Shown here piece by piece: positions 36,685 to 46,592 of a stretch of 64,000 bases of DNA; positions within the stretch are counted from its first letter, which is position 1, and the number at the start of each line of letters is the position of its first letter. The notes below the pieces were generated by a model. The model ran no database searches and had not been told where the DNA came from. It saw nothing but the letters and a program-made list of their open reading frames with translations. The translations under genes were made by a program, and so were the position numbers. Source of the DNA: Paenibacillus sp. JCM 10914 (GTDB taxonomy: Bacteria; Bacillota; Bacilli; Paenibacillales; Paenibacillaceae); NCBI RefSeq assembly GCF_001315105.1, contig NZ_BAZR01000002.1, positions 1 through 64,000 of the forward strand, read 5' to 3'.

Positions 36685-38718
36685 GTGAAAATAAAAGATC
36701 TATCTGTCCTTGCGGGTGTCATTGGCATCGTACTCATGATGATCCTTCCGATCCCGATATGGCTGCTCGATGTACTGCTCATCATCAACATATCGCTGGC
36801 ACTCATCATTTTGCTGGTAGCCATGAATACAAAGGAAGCGCTGGATTTCTCCATCTTCCCTTCACTCCTGCTCATAACGACCTTGTTCAGGGTAGCGCTG
36901 AACATATCCACGACCAAGCTCATTCTTTCCGAAGCCGAGGCTGGAGCAGTTGTAGAAACCTTCGGTCGATGGATCGCCAATGGAGAAATTGCCGTCGGAT
37001 TTATCGTCTTTCTCATTCTGGTTGTCGTTCAGTTCATCGTTATTACCAAAGGTTCGGAACGTGTGGCAGAGGTCGCGGCTAGATTTACACTCGATGCGAT
37101 GCCAGGCAAACAGATGAGTATCGATGCCGATCTGAATGCAGGGCTGATCAATGAACAGCAGGCGAGGGAGCGCAGACAGAAAATCGAGCGCGAGGCTGAT
37201 TTCTACGGAGCTATGGATGGTGCGAGTAAGTTCGTCAAGGGAGATGCAATCGCCACCATTGTCATCATGTTAATCAACCTCATCGGTGGCTTCATTATCG
37301 GGATCTCGATCCACGGCATGTCGTTTGGCGATGCCATGAGCACTTATTCAATTCTTACGATCGGGGATGGATTGGTCAGCCAGATCCCGGCACTGCTCAT
37401 ATCAACGGCAGCTGGCTTGATCGTAACCAGAGCCTCATCTGAGGGGAATTTGGCAGATGATCTGACAGGACAGCTCTTATCATACCCACACCTGTTATAC
37501 ATTGTGGCGGGTACGGTGTTATTCCTGGGACTTTTCACACCGATTCATCTAGCAACGACATTGCCGATCTCTCTCGTGTTATTCATTGCTGCCAGAACGA
37601 TGCAAGGCAACCTTGATCGCAAGCAAGTGGAGGTCGAACAACTTGAGGAAGAACAGCAGATCGAGGAAGTTCGCAGTCCGGAAAGCGTGATTAATCTGCT
37701 TCAGGTGGATCCAATCGAGTTCGAATTCGGATATGGCTTGATTCCACTAGCTGATGCAGGACAAGGTGGAGATTTGCTGGACCGGATTATCATGATTCGA
37801 AGACAATGTGCGCTTGAGCTTGGACTGGTCGTGCCGGTTATCCGAATTCGCGACAATATTCAACTAAAACCGAATGAATATGTCATAAAAATAAAAGGGA
37901 ATGCTGTCGGCGGTGGTGAATTACTATTAAATCACTATCTTGCTATGAGTCCTGGTTACGAGGATGACTCCGTGACCGGAATTGAGACCATGGAGCCGGC
38001 GTTTGGACTTCCGGCGCTTTGGATCGATGAGGGGATGAAAGAACGGGCCGATTTGGCGGGCTATACCGTTGTTGACCCGCCTTCCGTTGTAGCCACTCAC
38101 TTGACTGAATTAATCAAGCGTCATGCGCATGAACTGATCGGACGCCAGGAAACGAAGGCGCTGGTCGACAATATTCGCGAGAGTTATCCGGTTCTTGTGG
38201 ATGAGCTCATACCTTCCGTACTGACGATCGGTGAAGTTCAGAAAGTGCTCGCGAAGCTGCTGAGAGAGAAGATCTCGATCCGTGACATGGTTACGATCCT
38301 GGAAACCTTGGCGGATTACGGGCACTACTCCAAAGATCCGGATGTACTGACTGAGTACGTAAGGCAGGCGCTGTCCCGGCAAATTACCCAGCAATATGCA
38401 CAAGAGGGTGAGGCTATGCGCGTGATCACGGTTGGTCCTCAGCTTGAGAAGAAGATTGCCGAAAGTGTCCAGCAGAGTGATCAGGGTACCTACCTAGCTA
38501 TGGATCCAGCGTCTACGCAGAGTGTGTTCCAGAAGCTGAGCGAACAAGTGAATCGGATTATCCAGATGGGACAACAGCCCGTCCTGCTCACATCGCCCGC
38601 TATTCGAATGTATCTAAGACAGGTAATCGAGCGCAGTATGCAGGACATTCCCGTTTTGTCCTATAGTGAGTTGGAGCCAAATGTGGAAATTCAAAGTGTC
38701 GGAGTGGTGAACTTATGA
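36685..38718 (+). CDS. flhA: Flagellar export protein FlhA
   Basis: A 677-residue export-gate protein. N-terminal half of about eight membrane helices with the FHIPEP-type signature seen as RFTLDAMPGKQMSIDADLNAGLI and KFVKGDAIA; C-terminal half is the cytoplasmic platform that binds FliI, FliJ and chaperones (ELIKRHAHELIGRQETKALVDNIRESYPVLVDELIP). GTG start. Length is standard. The stop overlaps flhF. Confidence 0.97.
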   Translation: MKIKDLSVLAGVIGIVLMMILPIPIWLLDVLLIINISLALIILLVAMNTKEALDFSIFPSLLLITTLFRVALNISTTKLILSEAEAGAVVETFGRWIANGEIAVGFIVFLILVVVQFIVITKGSERVAEVAARFTLDAMPGKQMSIDADLNAGLINEQQARERRQKIEREADFYGAMDGASKFVKGDAIATIVIMLINLIGGFIIGISIHGMSFGDAMSTYSILTIGDGLVSQIPALLISTAAGLIVTRASSEGNLADDLTGQLLSYPHLLYIVAGTVLFLGLFTPIHLATTLPISLVLFIAARTMQGNLDRKQVEVEQLEEEQQIEEVRSPESVINLLQVDPIEFEFGYGLIPLADAGQGGDLLDRIIMIRRQCALELGLVVPVIRIRDNIQLKPNEYVIKIKGNAVGGGELLLNHYLAMSPGYEDDSVTGIETMEPAFGLPALWIDEGMKERADLAGYTVVDPPSVVATHLTELIKRHAHELIGRQETKALVDNIRESYPVLVDELIPSVLTIGEVQKVLAKLLREKISIRDMVTILETLADYGHYSKDPDVLTEYVRQALSRQITQQYAQEGEAMRVITVGPQLEKKIAESVQQSDQGTYLAMDPASTQSVFQKLSEQVNRIIQMGQQPVLLTSPAIRMYLRQVIERSMQDIPVLSYSELEPNVEIQSVGVVNL

Positions 38719-40169
38719 GAGTGAAAAGGTATATCGTCGACACGATGCCCGAGGCGATGCAGCATATTCGTACGGATTTGGGTGCAGAAGCCGTTATATT
38801 AAGCACGAAAGAAACGAAGGTCGGTGGGTTTCTGGGCATGTTCACACGCAAAAAAATCGAAGTGATCGCGGCGATTGAACAGTCAGAATCCGAGAAGTCG
38901 AATAAAGTTCAAGCTCAGTCGCAAAACAAGGCGGCTTCGGTACCAATGCCTACGGCAGCAGTCCCGAAGGCTTATCAGAGAACAGCCGCAATGGTCAAGC
39001 CTGAAGCCAAATCAACCCCGGTAACGAAGACATCTGCAAGCGAGGCGGCCTTAGAGCCTCATAGGGAGAGCTCGGACGATTTCGACTATAATCGATTCGC
39101 CGAAATTCTGAGTCAGGCGGCTGCATCAGAGGGCAGATCAGATCAACGCACCGAACGAGAAGCTGCATCAAGTGCAGAGGACGATGCGCATCGATCCGGG
39201 ACAATGGGGTTGGGGAAGGCGGCGGAGCCCCTCTCCGATAGTAAGCAGGATGAATCACTGAGCGCTCGGCTCGGGATCAGCGAATCGGAACAAAGAGTAC
39301 TGGCTGAACTTAAGGAGATGAAGGAGTGGATGGCAAGGCTGTCCAAACAAAACCTGGAAGTTCAGCAGCTGCCTGAACCGCTTCTGGCCTTACGGGATCA
39401 ATTATTGAAACAGGAATTGTCGGCTACTCTCGCTCAGCGTTGGTTAACAGAAGCCGAGGAAGCGTGGAAGGCAAGCGATAAACAGCTGAGCGAATCGGAG
39501 CTCATCGATGTCGTACATCGGCAGGCAGAGGCCTTTATCAAAGATCATAGCGCTGAAGGTGTGCACCCGGATACCCGGATCGTGTATGTTGCCGGACCTA
39601 CCGGGGTGGGTAAGACGACTACGATTGCCAAGATCGCGGCTGAACAATTGTTTCGTCATCAACGCAAAGTCGGCTTCATCACCTCCGATACGTACCGGAT
39701 ATCGGCGGTAGAACAGCTTCGCACCTACGCTTCCATATTGAACGTGCCGATGGAGGTGGTTCAATCTCCGGGAGACATGCAAAGAGCGCTTCAGAAGCTG
39801 GAGCACTGCGATCTGATTCTGATGGATACGGCGGGGCGCAATTATCGCAATGAGCTGCTCGTCTCCGAGCTTCAGAGCTTGTTTTCAAAAGAAGACCAGA
39901 ATCAGAGCGAAACCTATCTCGTTCTTAGCTTGACTTCCAAGAGTGCCGACATGATCGAAATTGCCGACCATTTTAGTAAGTATGAATTGGACAAAGTGAT
40001 CTTTACCAAGCTGGATGAAACGGGAAGCTATGGCCCGCTGTTTAATCTGCTTGAAGCTCACAATCTCCGTTTGTCGTATATGACCAATGGACAGAACGTG
40101 CCGGATGATTTATTGATGGCCGATAGCACACGAATATGCAGGATGCTGCTTGGAGAGAAAGCTTCATGA
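38715..40169 (+). CDS. flhF: Flagellar placement GTPase FlhF
   Basis: A 484-residue SRP-type GTPase that sets the number and place of flagella. N-terminal MRVKRYIVDTMPEAMQHIRTDLG is the B-domain start. Residues ~65-190 are a variable Ala/Ser/Glu-rich linker. The NG domain carries G1 GPTGVGKTT near residue 293, then DTYRISAVEQLRTYA, DTAGRN and TKLDETGSYG. Overlaps flhA by 4 nt and flhG by 4 nt. Confidence 0.96.
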   Translation: MRVKRYIVDTMPEAMQHIRTDLGAEAVILSTKETKVGGFLGMFTRKKIEVIAAIEQSESEKSNKVQAQSQNKAASVPMPTAAVPKAYQRTAAMVKPEAKSTPVTKTSASEAALEPHRESSDDFDYNRFAEILSQAAASEGRSDQRTEREAASSAEDDAHRSGTMGLGKAAEPLSDSKQDESLSARLGISESEQRVLAELKEMKEWMARLSKQNLEVQQLPEPLLALRDQLLKQELSATLAQRWLTEAEEAWKASDKQLSESELIDVVHRQAEAFIKDHSAEGVHPDTRIVYVAGPTGVGKTTTIAKIAAEQLFRHQRKVGFITSDTYRISAVEQLRTYASILNVPMEVVQSPGDMQRALQKLEHCDLILMDTAGRNYRNELLVSELQSLFSKEDQNQSETYLVLSLTSKSADMIEIADHFSKYELDKVIFTKLDETGSYGPLFNLLEAHNLRLSYMTNGQNVPDDLLMADSTRICRMLLGEKAS

Positions 40170-41059
40170 ACGATCAAGCCCATTCACTAAGGCAGTTGGT
40201 TTCCAGTCATCAGCCATCCGATCATGTGACGGGAACAACAGCGACAAGAACAGCCAAAATCATTACGGTATCCAGCGGCAAGGGAGGGGTTGGAAAATCC
40301 AACTTTACACTTAACTTTGCGTTAACACTGCAATCCATGGGCAAAAAAGTTCTCGTATTCGATGCCGATATCGGAATGGCCAATATCGATGTGCTGATGG
40401 GTATCCGATCCAACTACAGCTTATACCATCTGATTAAGCGGGAGAAACGAATCGAGGATGTCATTTTACATGGGCCTGAAGGACTTCCCTATATTGCGGG
40501 GGGCTCTGGATTAGCGGATATGCTGTCGCTCTCTGAAGAGGAAATGAACTATTTCATTTCCGAAATTGAGCGCATCTCAGCTGAAATGGATTATATCCTG
40601 TTTGACACTGGAGCCGGATTATCCAAGGAAAACATGAGATTCATCACATCTGCCGATCATTGTCTGATCGTAACGACGCCTGAGCCAACATCGATTACGG
40701 ATGCGTATGCTCTGATCAAGGTGGTGCATAGTACGGATCCCAGTGTGCCGTTCAGCTTGGTTGTCAATCGGGCTGACGATGAGACGGAAGCGAATGAAGC
40801 GGCGAGTAAGATTATATTAACGGCACAACGCTTCTTGAATATAGATATTCAATTGCTCGGCTCGATTGCAGACGATACACATGTGGTTCAGGCAGTTAAA
40901 CGGCAAATTCCGTTTACTTCTGCATACCCACGTTGCAATGCGGCAAGTGACATCAGACGGATTACGCTCAGGTACGTCACCGTCCCAACGGCAACATTGC
41001 CTGAAGCACCAAGGGGAATCAAAGGGTTCATGCAGCGCTGGCTCAAGCGTACGAAATGA
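40166..41059 (+). CDS. flhG: FlhG (YlxH) MinD/ParA-type ATPase
   Basis: A 297-residue ATPase that works with FlhF in controlling flagellum number and C-ring assembly. Deviant Walker A SSGKGGVGKSN (residues 36-46), DADIGMANIDVLMG, and DYILFDTGAGLS. The start MNDQAHSLRQLV at 40166 has GGAGAG upstream; a frame 10 codons longer overlaps flhF too far. Stop-start overlap with flhF. Confidence 0.95.
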   Translation: MNDQAHSLRQLVSSHQPSDHVTGTTATRTAKIITVSSGKGGVGKSNFTLNFALTLQSMGKKVLVFDADIGMANIDVLMGIRSNYSLYHLIKREKRIEDVILHGPEGLPYIAGGSGLADMLSLSEEEMNYFISEIERISAEMDYILFDTGAGLSKENMRFITSADHCLIVTTPEPTSITDAYALIKVVHSTDPSVPFSLVVNRADDETEANEAASKIILTAQRFLNIDIQLLGSIADDTHVVQAVKRQIPFTSAYPRCNAASDIRRITLRYVTVPTATLPEAPRGIKGFMQRWLKRTK

Positions 41060-41096
41060 ATCAAGGCTGGATTATAGAAAACAGAGGTGGACATCA

Positions 41097-42458
41097 ATGA
41101 AGCCATTTCGTGTGCTGGTCGTGGACGATTCCGCATTTATGAGGACGATCTTCTCCGATTGTATCGATCGGGATAAGTCATTTCAGGTTGTTGGAACGGC
41201 AAGTAACGGGCGCGAAGCCGTAGAGAAAGTAAAGGAACTTGATCCGGATGTCGTCACACTTGATGTGGAAATGCCAGAGATGAACGGATTAGATGCACTG
41301 AAGAAGATCATGGAACTTGGCCCCCGCCCGATTATTATGCTCTCTGGCATTAATGAAACGGGCCTGCGAGAAACGATTCTCGCACTGGAAGCCGGAGCTT
41401 TTGATTTCATCAGGAAACCCTCGATTTCCAACGCGCTAGACATTGAACAAGTTCGTTCAGAGTTAGTGAAACAGCTGAATGCTGCTATGCAGGCCAAACA
41501 GCGAAGAGCGCTTTGGGAAGAAGAGGAACAGAGACGAAGGGATACGAGTACGGTGAATCCCGCATCTCTAAGAAATTCGAATCAACAACGGGATCATAAG
41601 CCGATAAACAGGAAGACGGGGCGGCGTACAGGTGTGCAGCAACCGTGGAAACCTGACGATCATTCTCGGATCGAGTACAAGCGACTTCCCTTTAATGAGC
41701 ATCGTGTAATGACGGACTCAACTCAAGCTCAGTTTCATAAACGTAAACCCAAAGATCTACCAGCGAACAAGAAGACACCCAAGGCGTTACCTGAACCGGT
41801 GCCGGTGGTTGAGGAAGTTACTGGCTCCAAAGAGATGCATGTAATATCAGAGACCGGATCACGAGCGACAAACATAACCGATTTGGTTGCTGTAGGCTGT
41901 TCAACAGGTGGTCCCAGAGCATTAAAGGCCTTTCTCGAACAAATTCCCGGTGACTTTCATGCGCCGATTGTCATCGTTCAACATATGCCGCCCAGCTTTA
42001 CGAAATCACTTGCGCAGCGTCTGAATTCCTTTAGTAAGCTGAGGGTGGTAGAGGCAGAGCAGGACATGCGTCTACAGCCTGGAACAGCATATATTGCACC
42101 AGGCGGCGCCCATATGAGAATCCAGCACACGGAGACGGGAGGATATGTTATTCGTACGAATACGGACGAACCTCGTAACGGTCACCGTCCTTCAGTTGAT
42201 GTGTTGTTCGAATCGTTAATGTCGCTTAGAGAGTTGAAACGCCATGTCGTCCTAATGACGGGAATGGGTAGTGACGGAGCGAGGGTGATGAAGGAACTTT
42301 ACGATACAGGAGTTACTTCAACCTTCGCCGAGAGTGAGCAAACATGCATCGTATACGGCATGCCAAGATCAGCTGTTGAATTAGGATGTGTAAATTACGT
42401 TCTCCCGCTTCATGATATCGCACCAAGTATAGTCCGAGCCGTAAATAACGGGAATTGA
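41097..42458 (+). CDS. cheB: Chemotaxis methylesterase CheB
   Basis: A 453-residue protein with a receiver domain (DD at 10-11, phospho-acceptor Asp56 in VVTLDVEMPEMNG) and a C-terminal methylesterase domain with Ser in VAVGCSTGGPRAL, His in QHMPPSFT and Asp in TGMGSDGARVMKELYD. It removes methyl groups from, or deamidates, chemoreceptors. Between them is an unusually long linker of ~120 residues rich in Lys, Arg, Gln and Pro; B. subtilis CheB is 357 residues. ATG at 41097 after GAGGTGG; the frame open to 40866 is inside flhG. Confidence 0.94.
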   Translation: MKPFRVLVVDDSAFMRTIFSDCIDRDKSFQVVGTASNGREAVEKVKELDPDVVTLDVEMPEMNGLDALKKIMELGPRPIIMLSGINETGLRETILALEAGAFDFIRKPSISNALDIEQVRSELVKQLNAAMQAKQRRALWEEEEQRRRDTSTVNPASLRNSNQQRDHKPINRKTGRRTGVQQPWKPDDHSRIEYKRLPFNEHRVMTDSTQAQFHKRKPKDLPANKKTPKALPEPVPVVEEVTGSKEMHVISETGSRATNITDLVAVGCSTGGPRALKAFLEQIPGDFHAPIVIVQHMPPSFTKSLAQRLNSFSKLRVVEAEQDMRLQPGTAYIAPGGAHMRIQHTETGGYVIRTNTDEPRNGHRPSVDVLFESLMSLRELKRHVVLMTGMGSDGARVMKELYDTGVTSTFAESEQTCIVYGMPRSAVELGCVNYVLPLHDIAPSIVRAVNNGN

Positions 42459-42481
42459 ATTTGAAGAGGAGGTGCCTCTCA

Positions 42482-44542
42482 ATGGACATGAATCAATATT
42501 TAACCATGTTTATTGATGAGTCTAATGATCATCTACAATCATTAAATGAAAATATGCTTCAATTAGAATCCAACCCGAACGATTTGGGTATCGTTCAGGT
42601 TATTTTCCGTTCGGCCCATACGCTTAAGGGCATGGCGGCAACGATGGGATTTGAGGATCTGGCTTCCCTGACTCATCAGATGGAGAATGTACTGGACCTT
42701 GTCCGCAACGATAAGTTGAAAATGCAGGATTCTATCTTTGACACGCTCTTCAAAAGCTTGGATGCGTTGGAATCGATGGTGCAAGACATTACAGAAGGCG
42801 GAGACGGCAAAGCGGATGTTTCGGCTATTGTGGCTGCACTGCAAGCCATTGAGCGCGGGGAGATCATTGCACCTTCATCCACCGCGACTGGAACGCCATC
42901 TGCAACTGTGAGTACGGGCATTACACTAGATGAATTCCAGTTCTCAGTGCTTGATCAATCGATATCGGAAGGTCATAAGGTCGTATACATACAGGTGGCT
43001 CTGCGTGAGGATTGCCAGCTCAAGGCTGTTCGTGCCTATATGGTATTTGAAGCACTTGAACGTTCTGGTGAAATTGTTAAGACCTATCCAGACGTGCAAG
43101 ACATGGAACAAGGCAATTTTGAACGCGAGTTTCTTCTATATTACATAACACAAAAAGATGTTGAAGACATCAAGGGACAAATCTTAGGCGTTTCTGAAGT
43201 TGAATCGGCGACGGTCGTTCAGTTAGACCATGAAACTCTGCAACAGATGGTACTGGAAAGTGCAGCGGCCCTAGCGGCACCAGCGCTTGAACCCGTTCAA
43301 GCGACTTCATCAGTAACTAAATTGAGCGAGTTGGAAGCACAACCCGTCAAGGAAGCTAAAGCGACGCCGAGAGCGAATACAGGAGGAAATCCTTCGCGAA
43401 CAATACGGGTGGATATCGAACGGCTCGATGTTTTAATGAATCTGTTCAGCGAACTGCTGATTGATCGGGTGAGGCTCGAGCAATTAGCAATGGAATCGAA
43501 GAATCAGGAGTTGACAGATACGGTGGAGCATATGAGCCGTGTCAGCAGCGATTTGCAGAATATCGTCTTGAAGCTCCGCATGGTCCCGGTCGATACGGTA
43601 TTTAATCGTTTTCCAAGAATGGTGCGTGATCTGGCCAAAACGCTGGACAAAAAAATCGATCTGATCATTACCGGTGCAGACACCGAGCTTGATCGCACGG
43701 TAATAGACGAGATTGGTGATCCACTGGTGCATTTGCTTCGCAACTCGGCTGATCATGGAGTGGAGCCAATCGCGGATCGCATAGCCGCTGGCAAACCGGA
43801 GACGGGTACCGTTCATCTGAGAGCATTCCACAGTGGCAACAACGTGTTCATCGAGATTGAAGACGACGGTCGCGGCATTTATCGCGACAACATCCTGAAG
43901 AATGCCTTGAAAAAAGGTGTGGTCACGGAATCAGAGGCAGCTAACATGACGGATGAAGAAGTAAACCAGTTGCTGTTTGCTCCTGGATTCAGTACGGCGG
44001 AGAAAATCTCCGACGTATCGGGGCGCGGAGTGGGCCTGGATGTTGTTAAATCCAAGATTGTCGCTCTAGGCGGCAACGTTACGATCTACTCAACGCCGGG
44101 CAAGGGAACTAATTTCTCGGTCCAGTTACCGTTGACGCTATCTATCATTGCGGCGATGCTGATTCGTATGGGATCGGAGAAATACGCCATACCGTTATCC
44201 TCTATTGTGGAGACGGCGATTATCAGACGCGGACAGGTCAAGACCGTGCATGGTAGTCGAATGGTTCACTTCAGGGAATCACTCATTCCGCTCATATCGC
44301 TCAGTCGTCTGTTCGAGATAACGGACTTTGACGAGGAACGGGAAGAAGAAACGGAAATTGTGGTGATTCGCAAGGGGGACCGGTTAGCTGCCATCGCGAT
44401 TGACGATTTTATTGGTCAGAGCGAGATCGTCATTAAGAATCTTGGAAAGTATCTACCGACTATTCAGGGGATATCGGGAGCTACCATTCTCGGTGATGGA
44501 CAAGTTGCCCTTATTATCGATGCGAATGCTTTTATTAAGTAA
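42482..44542 (+). CDS. cheA: Chemotaxis histidine kinase CheA
   Basis: A 686-residue kinase. P1 domain with phosphorylated His46 in FRSAHTLKGMAATMGF, a P2 CheY-binding region, dimerisation P3 (DVLMNLFSELLIDRVRLEQL), P4 kinase with LLRNSADHGVE, EDDGRGI and SDVSGRGVGLDVV, and P5 with a CheW-like fold (SLIPLISLSRLF). ATG at 42482 follows GAGGAGGTG; a longer frame at 42455 touches cheB's stop. It signals to CheY and CheB. Confidence 0.97.
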   Translation: MDMNQYLTMFIDESNDHLQSLNENMLQLESNPNDLGIVQVIFRSAHTLKGMAATMGFEDLASLTHQMENVLDLVRNDKLKMQDSIFDTLFKSLDALESMVQDITEGGDGKADVSAIVAALQAIERGEIIAPSSTATGTPSATVSTGITLDEFQFSVLDQSISEGHKVVYIQVALREDCQLKAVRAYMVFEALERSGEIVKTYPDVQDMEQGNFEREFLLYYITQKDVEDIKGQILGVSEVESATVVQLDHETLQQMVLESAAALAAPALEPVQATSSVTKLSELEAQPVKEAKATPRANTGGNPSRTIRVDIERLDVLMNLFSELLIDRVRLEQLAMESKNQELTDTVEHMSRVSSDLQNIVLKLRMVPVDTVFNRFPRMVRDLAKTLDKKIDLIITGADTELDRTVIDEIGDPLVHLLRNSADHGVEPIADRIAAGKPETGTVHLRAFHSGNNVFIEIEDDGRGIYRDNILKNALKKGVVTESEAANMTDEEVNQLLFAPGFSTAEKISDVSGRGVGLDVVKSKIVALGGNVTIYSTPGKGTNFSVQLPLTLSIIAAMLIRMGSEKYAIPLSSIVETAIIRRGQVKTVHGSRMVHFRESLIPLISLSRLFEITDFDEEREEETEIVVIRKGDRLAAIAIDDFIGQSEIVIKNLGKYLPTIQGISGATILGDGQVALIIDANAFIK

Positions 44543-44592
44543 ATCAATTGGTACGCCTAGGTGAATGAAACAGATCTGAAGGAGGACTATTC

Positions 44593-45054
44593 ATGGGAGA
44601 AGAAATCAAGGTTATCGTCTTTAAGCTCGGTGTGGAGGAATATGGCATCGAGGTGGACAAAGTACAAACGATCGAGCGCATGATGCCGATCACCCGTGTG
44701 CCTAAAACTTATGCATTTGTTAAAGGAGTTATCAATCTGCGCGGGGTTGTGATCCCTGTAATTGATCTGCGTGGTCGCTTTGGGCTGGAAGAAGTCGAGG
44801 CTACCGATCAGACCCGTATTATTATCGTTGCGGTGAACGAGTTGCAGGTTGGATTCATCGTTGATTCGGCTAGCGACGTTATTGATCTCAATACGGATAG
44901 CATCGACTCTCCACCTGAAGTGGTGGGCGGGATCAAAGCCAAATATCTTCGCGGTGTGGCTAAGGTCGGGGATGAGCGTCTGTTAGTGATGCTGAATCTC
45001 TCCGAAGTGCTGAACAAATCCGAGATCATCCAGCTTGAAGGCTTGGAGGAGTAA
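44593..45054 (+). CDS. cheW: Chemotaxis coupling protein CheW
   Basis: A 153-residue SH3-like adaptor that couples receptors to CheA: VIVFKLGVEEYGIEVDKVQTIERMMPITRVPKTYAFVKGVINLRGVVIPVIDLRGRFGLE. Ends LEGLEE. An AAGGAGG ribosome site precedes the ATG. It lies between cheA and cheC, the Bacillus order. Confidence 0.97.
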   Translation: MGEEIKVIVFKLGVEEYGIEVDKVQTIERMMPITRVPKTYAFVKGVINLRGVVIPVIDLRGRFGLEEVEATDQTRIIIVAVNELQVGFIVDSASDVIDLNTDSIDSPPEVVGGIKAKYLRGVAKVGDERLLVMLNLSEVLNKSEIIQLEGLEE

Positions 45055-45057
45055 CAG

Positions 45058-45678
45058 GTGGAACTGTTTAAGCACGGCAAGGAAATCAAAATGGATGTGT
45101 TGAAGGAAGTGGGAAACATCGGTGCCGGAAATGCGGCTACCGCGTTATCCAGGCTGCTCGACAAGCCGATCGACATGGCTGTACCGAAGGTGCAGCTGCT
45201 TCCATTTGAACAGATTGCGGAGACGGTGGGGGGGAGCGAGCGCGTTGTGCTCGCGGTCTACCTGCGGGTCGAAGGAAGTGCGCCCGGTAACCTCTTCTTC
45301 ATCATGAGTCCGGAGGCTGGGAAGAATCTGCTGCACAATCTGGCTGGTATCGAAGCCTCTGCGAGCGAGCAATTCTCGGAGATGGAACAGTCGGCTTTAA
45401 GTGAAATTGGCAACATCCTGGCTGGTTCGTATCTTTCATCCCTCGCTGACTTTACCAGATTATCTATGACTCCCACCGTCCCTGCCTTGGTTATGGATAT
45501 GGCTGGCGCTATATTAAGCTATGGATTGCTCCAATTTGGAGAAATGGGAGACGATGCCCTCTTAATCAACACGACGTTCCTGGAAGGGCAGAATGAAGTA
45601 GAGGGTCAGTTCTTCCTGATTCCGGATCCACAATCATTCGAACAGATATTCGAAGCCTTGGGAGTACCTTTCGAATGA
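45058..45678 (+). CDS. cheC: CheY-P phosphatase CheC
   Basis: A 206-residue phosphatase. Both active-site repeats are present: DVLKEVGNIGAGNAATALSRLL and EMEQSALSEIGNILAGSYLSSLADF, with the E...N pairs. It removes phosphate from CheY-P and binds CheD. A GTG start at 45058, three nt after cheW's stop; overlaps cheD by 4 nt. Confidence 0.96.
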   Translation: MELFKHGKEIKMDVLKEVGNIGAGNAATALSRLLDKPIDMAVPKVQLLPFEQIAETVGGSERVVLAVYLRVEGSAPGNLFFIMSPEAGKNLLHNLAGIEASASEQFSEMEQSALSEIGNILAGSYLSSLADFTRLSMTPTVPALVMDMAGAILSYGLLQFGEMGDDALLINTTFLEGQNEVEGQFFLIPDPQSFEQIFEALGVPFE

Positions 45679-46171
45679 TTGAAGAGCAAAGCATTGTGAA
45701 AGTGGCTATGGCGGACCTGAACGTCGCAGGTCCAAGCGGAATTCTACGTACAACAGGCCTTGGTTCCTGCGTGGGACTTACCCTGTATGATCCGCTGACC
45801 AAGATCGGTGGCATGGCGCATATTATGCTGCCGTCCTCGGCGATTGCCAGAGAAGGTCAGTTGAACTTGTCGAAATACGCGGACACAGCTCTCCCTATTC
45901 TGTTGAACAAGATGAGAAATCTAGCGCTTCTCCAACCCGTATGGTGGCCAAGATGGCCGGAGGGGCCCAGATGTTTGCTTTTACCGGTGGCGGGGACACG
46001 ATGCGGATCGGTCCGCGTAATGTCGAGTCCTGCAAGGCAGGTTTAGCACAGATGGGGATCCCTCTTGTCGCAGAAGATACAGGCGGCAATTATGGAAGAA
46101 CGGTAGAATTGGACTGCGCAACGGGTACATTTACTATAAGAAGCGTACAAAAGGGCATAAAGGAATTGTAG
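45675..46171 (+). pseudogene. cheD: Chemoreceptor deamidase CheD, single-base frameshift
   Basis: CheD deamidates glutamines in chemoreceptors and binds CheC. The first frame holds GILRTTGLGSCVGLTLYD with the active-site Cys and GGMAHIMLP with the His. After NKM (ATG at 45912) the frame is lost; the second frame from ~45914 gives EKSSASPTRMVAKMAGGAQMFAF and then GIPLVAEDTGGNYGRTVELDC to a normal end. One missing G (GATGAGAAA should read GATGGAGAAA) explains it. Restored length 165 residues, normal. Likely a sequencing error. Confidence 0.9.
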
Positions 46172-46173
46172 CT

Positions 46174-46578
46174 ATGATGAATAGACTTCGTTTCTATCTA
46201 ATATCGGGATTTGCCGGCTTTATATTCACTTTTATTTTAACGATACGCAACAATCCGTGGATGACTAGCATGAATCGGGCTCTGATCGCTCTTGTTATCT
46301 GGTGTGCCTTGGCGGTGCTGCTCAGATGGCTGCTTGGAGCTATTGCGAAGCCGGCAGTGGTCAAGGAGATCGATGCTGCCTCCGAATCGCAGTTAAGGGA
46401 GGACCGGGGGACGCGGCTTGATCTGACTACCCCGGACGAAGATCGCGAACTGATGGATCTCATGCATGCCGATGCCAAGGAGGGCGGAGGGTTTGTACCA
46501 CTGAATCCACCGAAATTGGTATCCACGAAAGATCCCGAAGAACTGGCCAAGGCCGTTCGTCACCTTACGAATAAATAA
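46174..46578 (+). CDS. Uncharacterised two-helix membrane protein between cheD and sigD
   Basis: A 134-residue protein. Two membrane helices near residues 6-25 (FYLISGFAGFIFTFIL) and 36-57 (ALIALVIWCALAVLLRWLLGAI) are followed by a charged cytoplasmic tail (EIDAASESQLREDRGTRLDL; ending AVRHLTNK). I do not recognise the family; B. subtilis has no gene here. It sits 2 nt after cheD and 14 nt before sigD, so it is probably coexpressed with the flagellar genes. ATG at 46174 or 46177. Function unknown. Confidence 0.8.
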   Translation: MMNRLRFYLISGFAGFIFTFILTIRNNPWMTSMNRALIALVIWCALAVLLRWLLGAIAKPAVVKEIDAASESQLREDRGTRLDLTTPDEDRELMDLMHADAKEGGGFVPLNPPKLVSTKDPEELAKAVRHLTNK

Positions 46579-46592
46579 GGAGGTGAGGGCAA

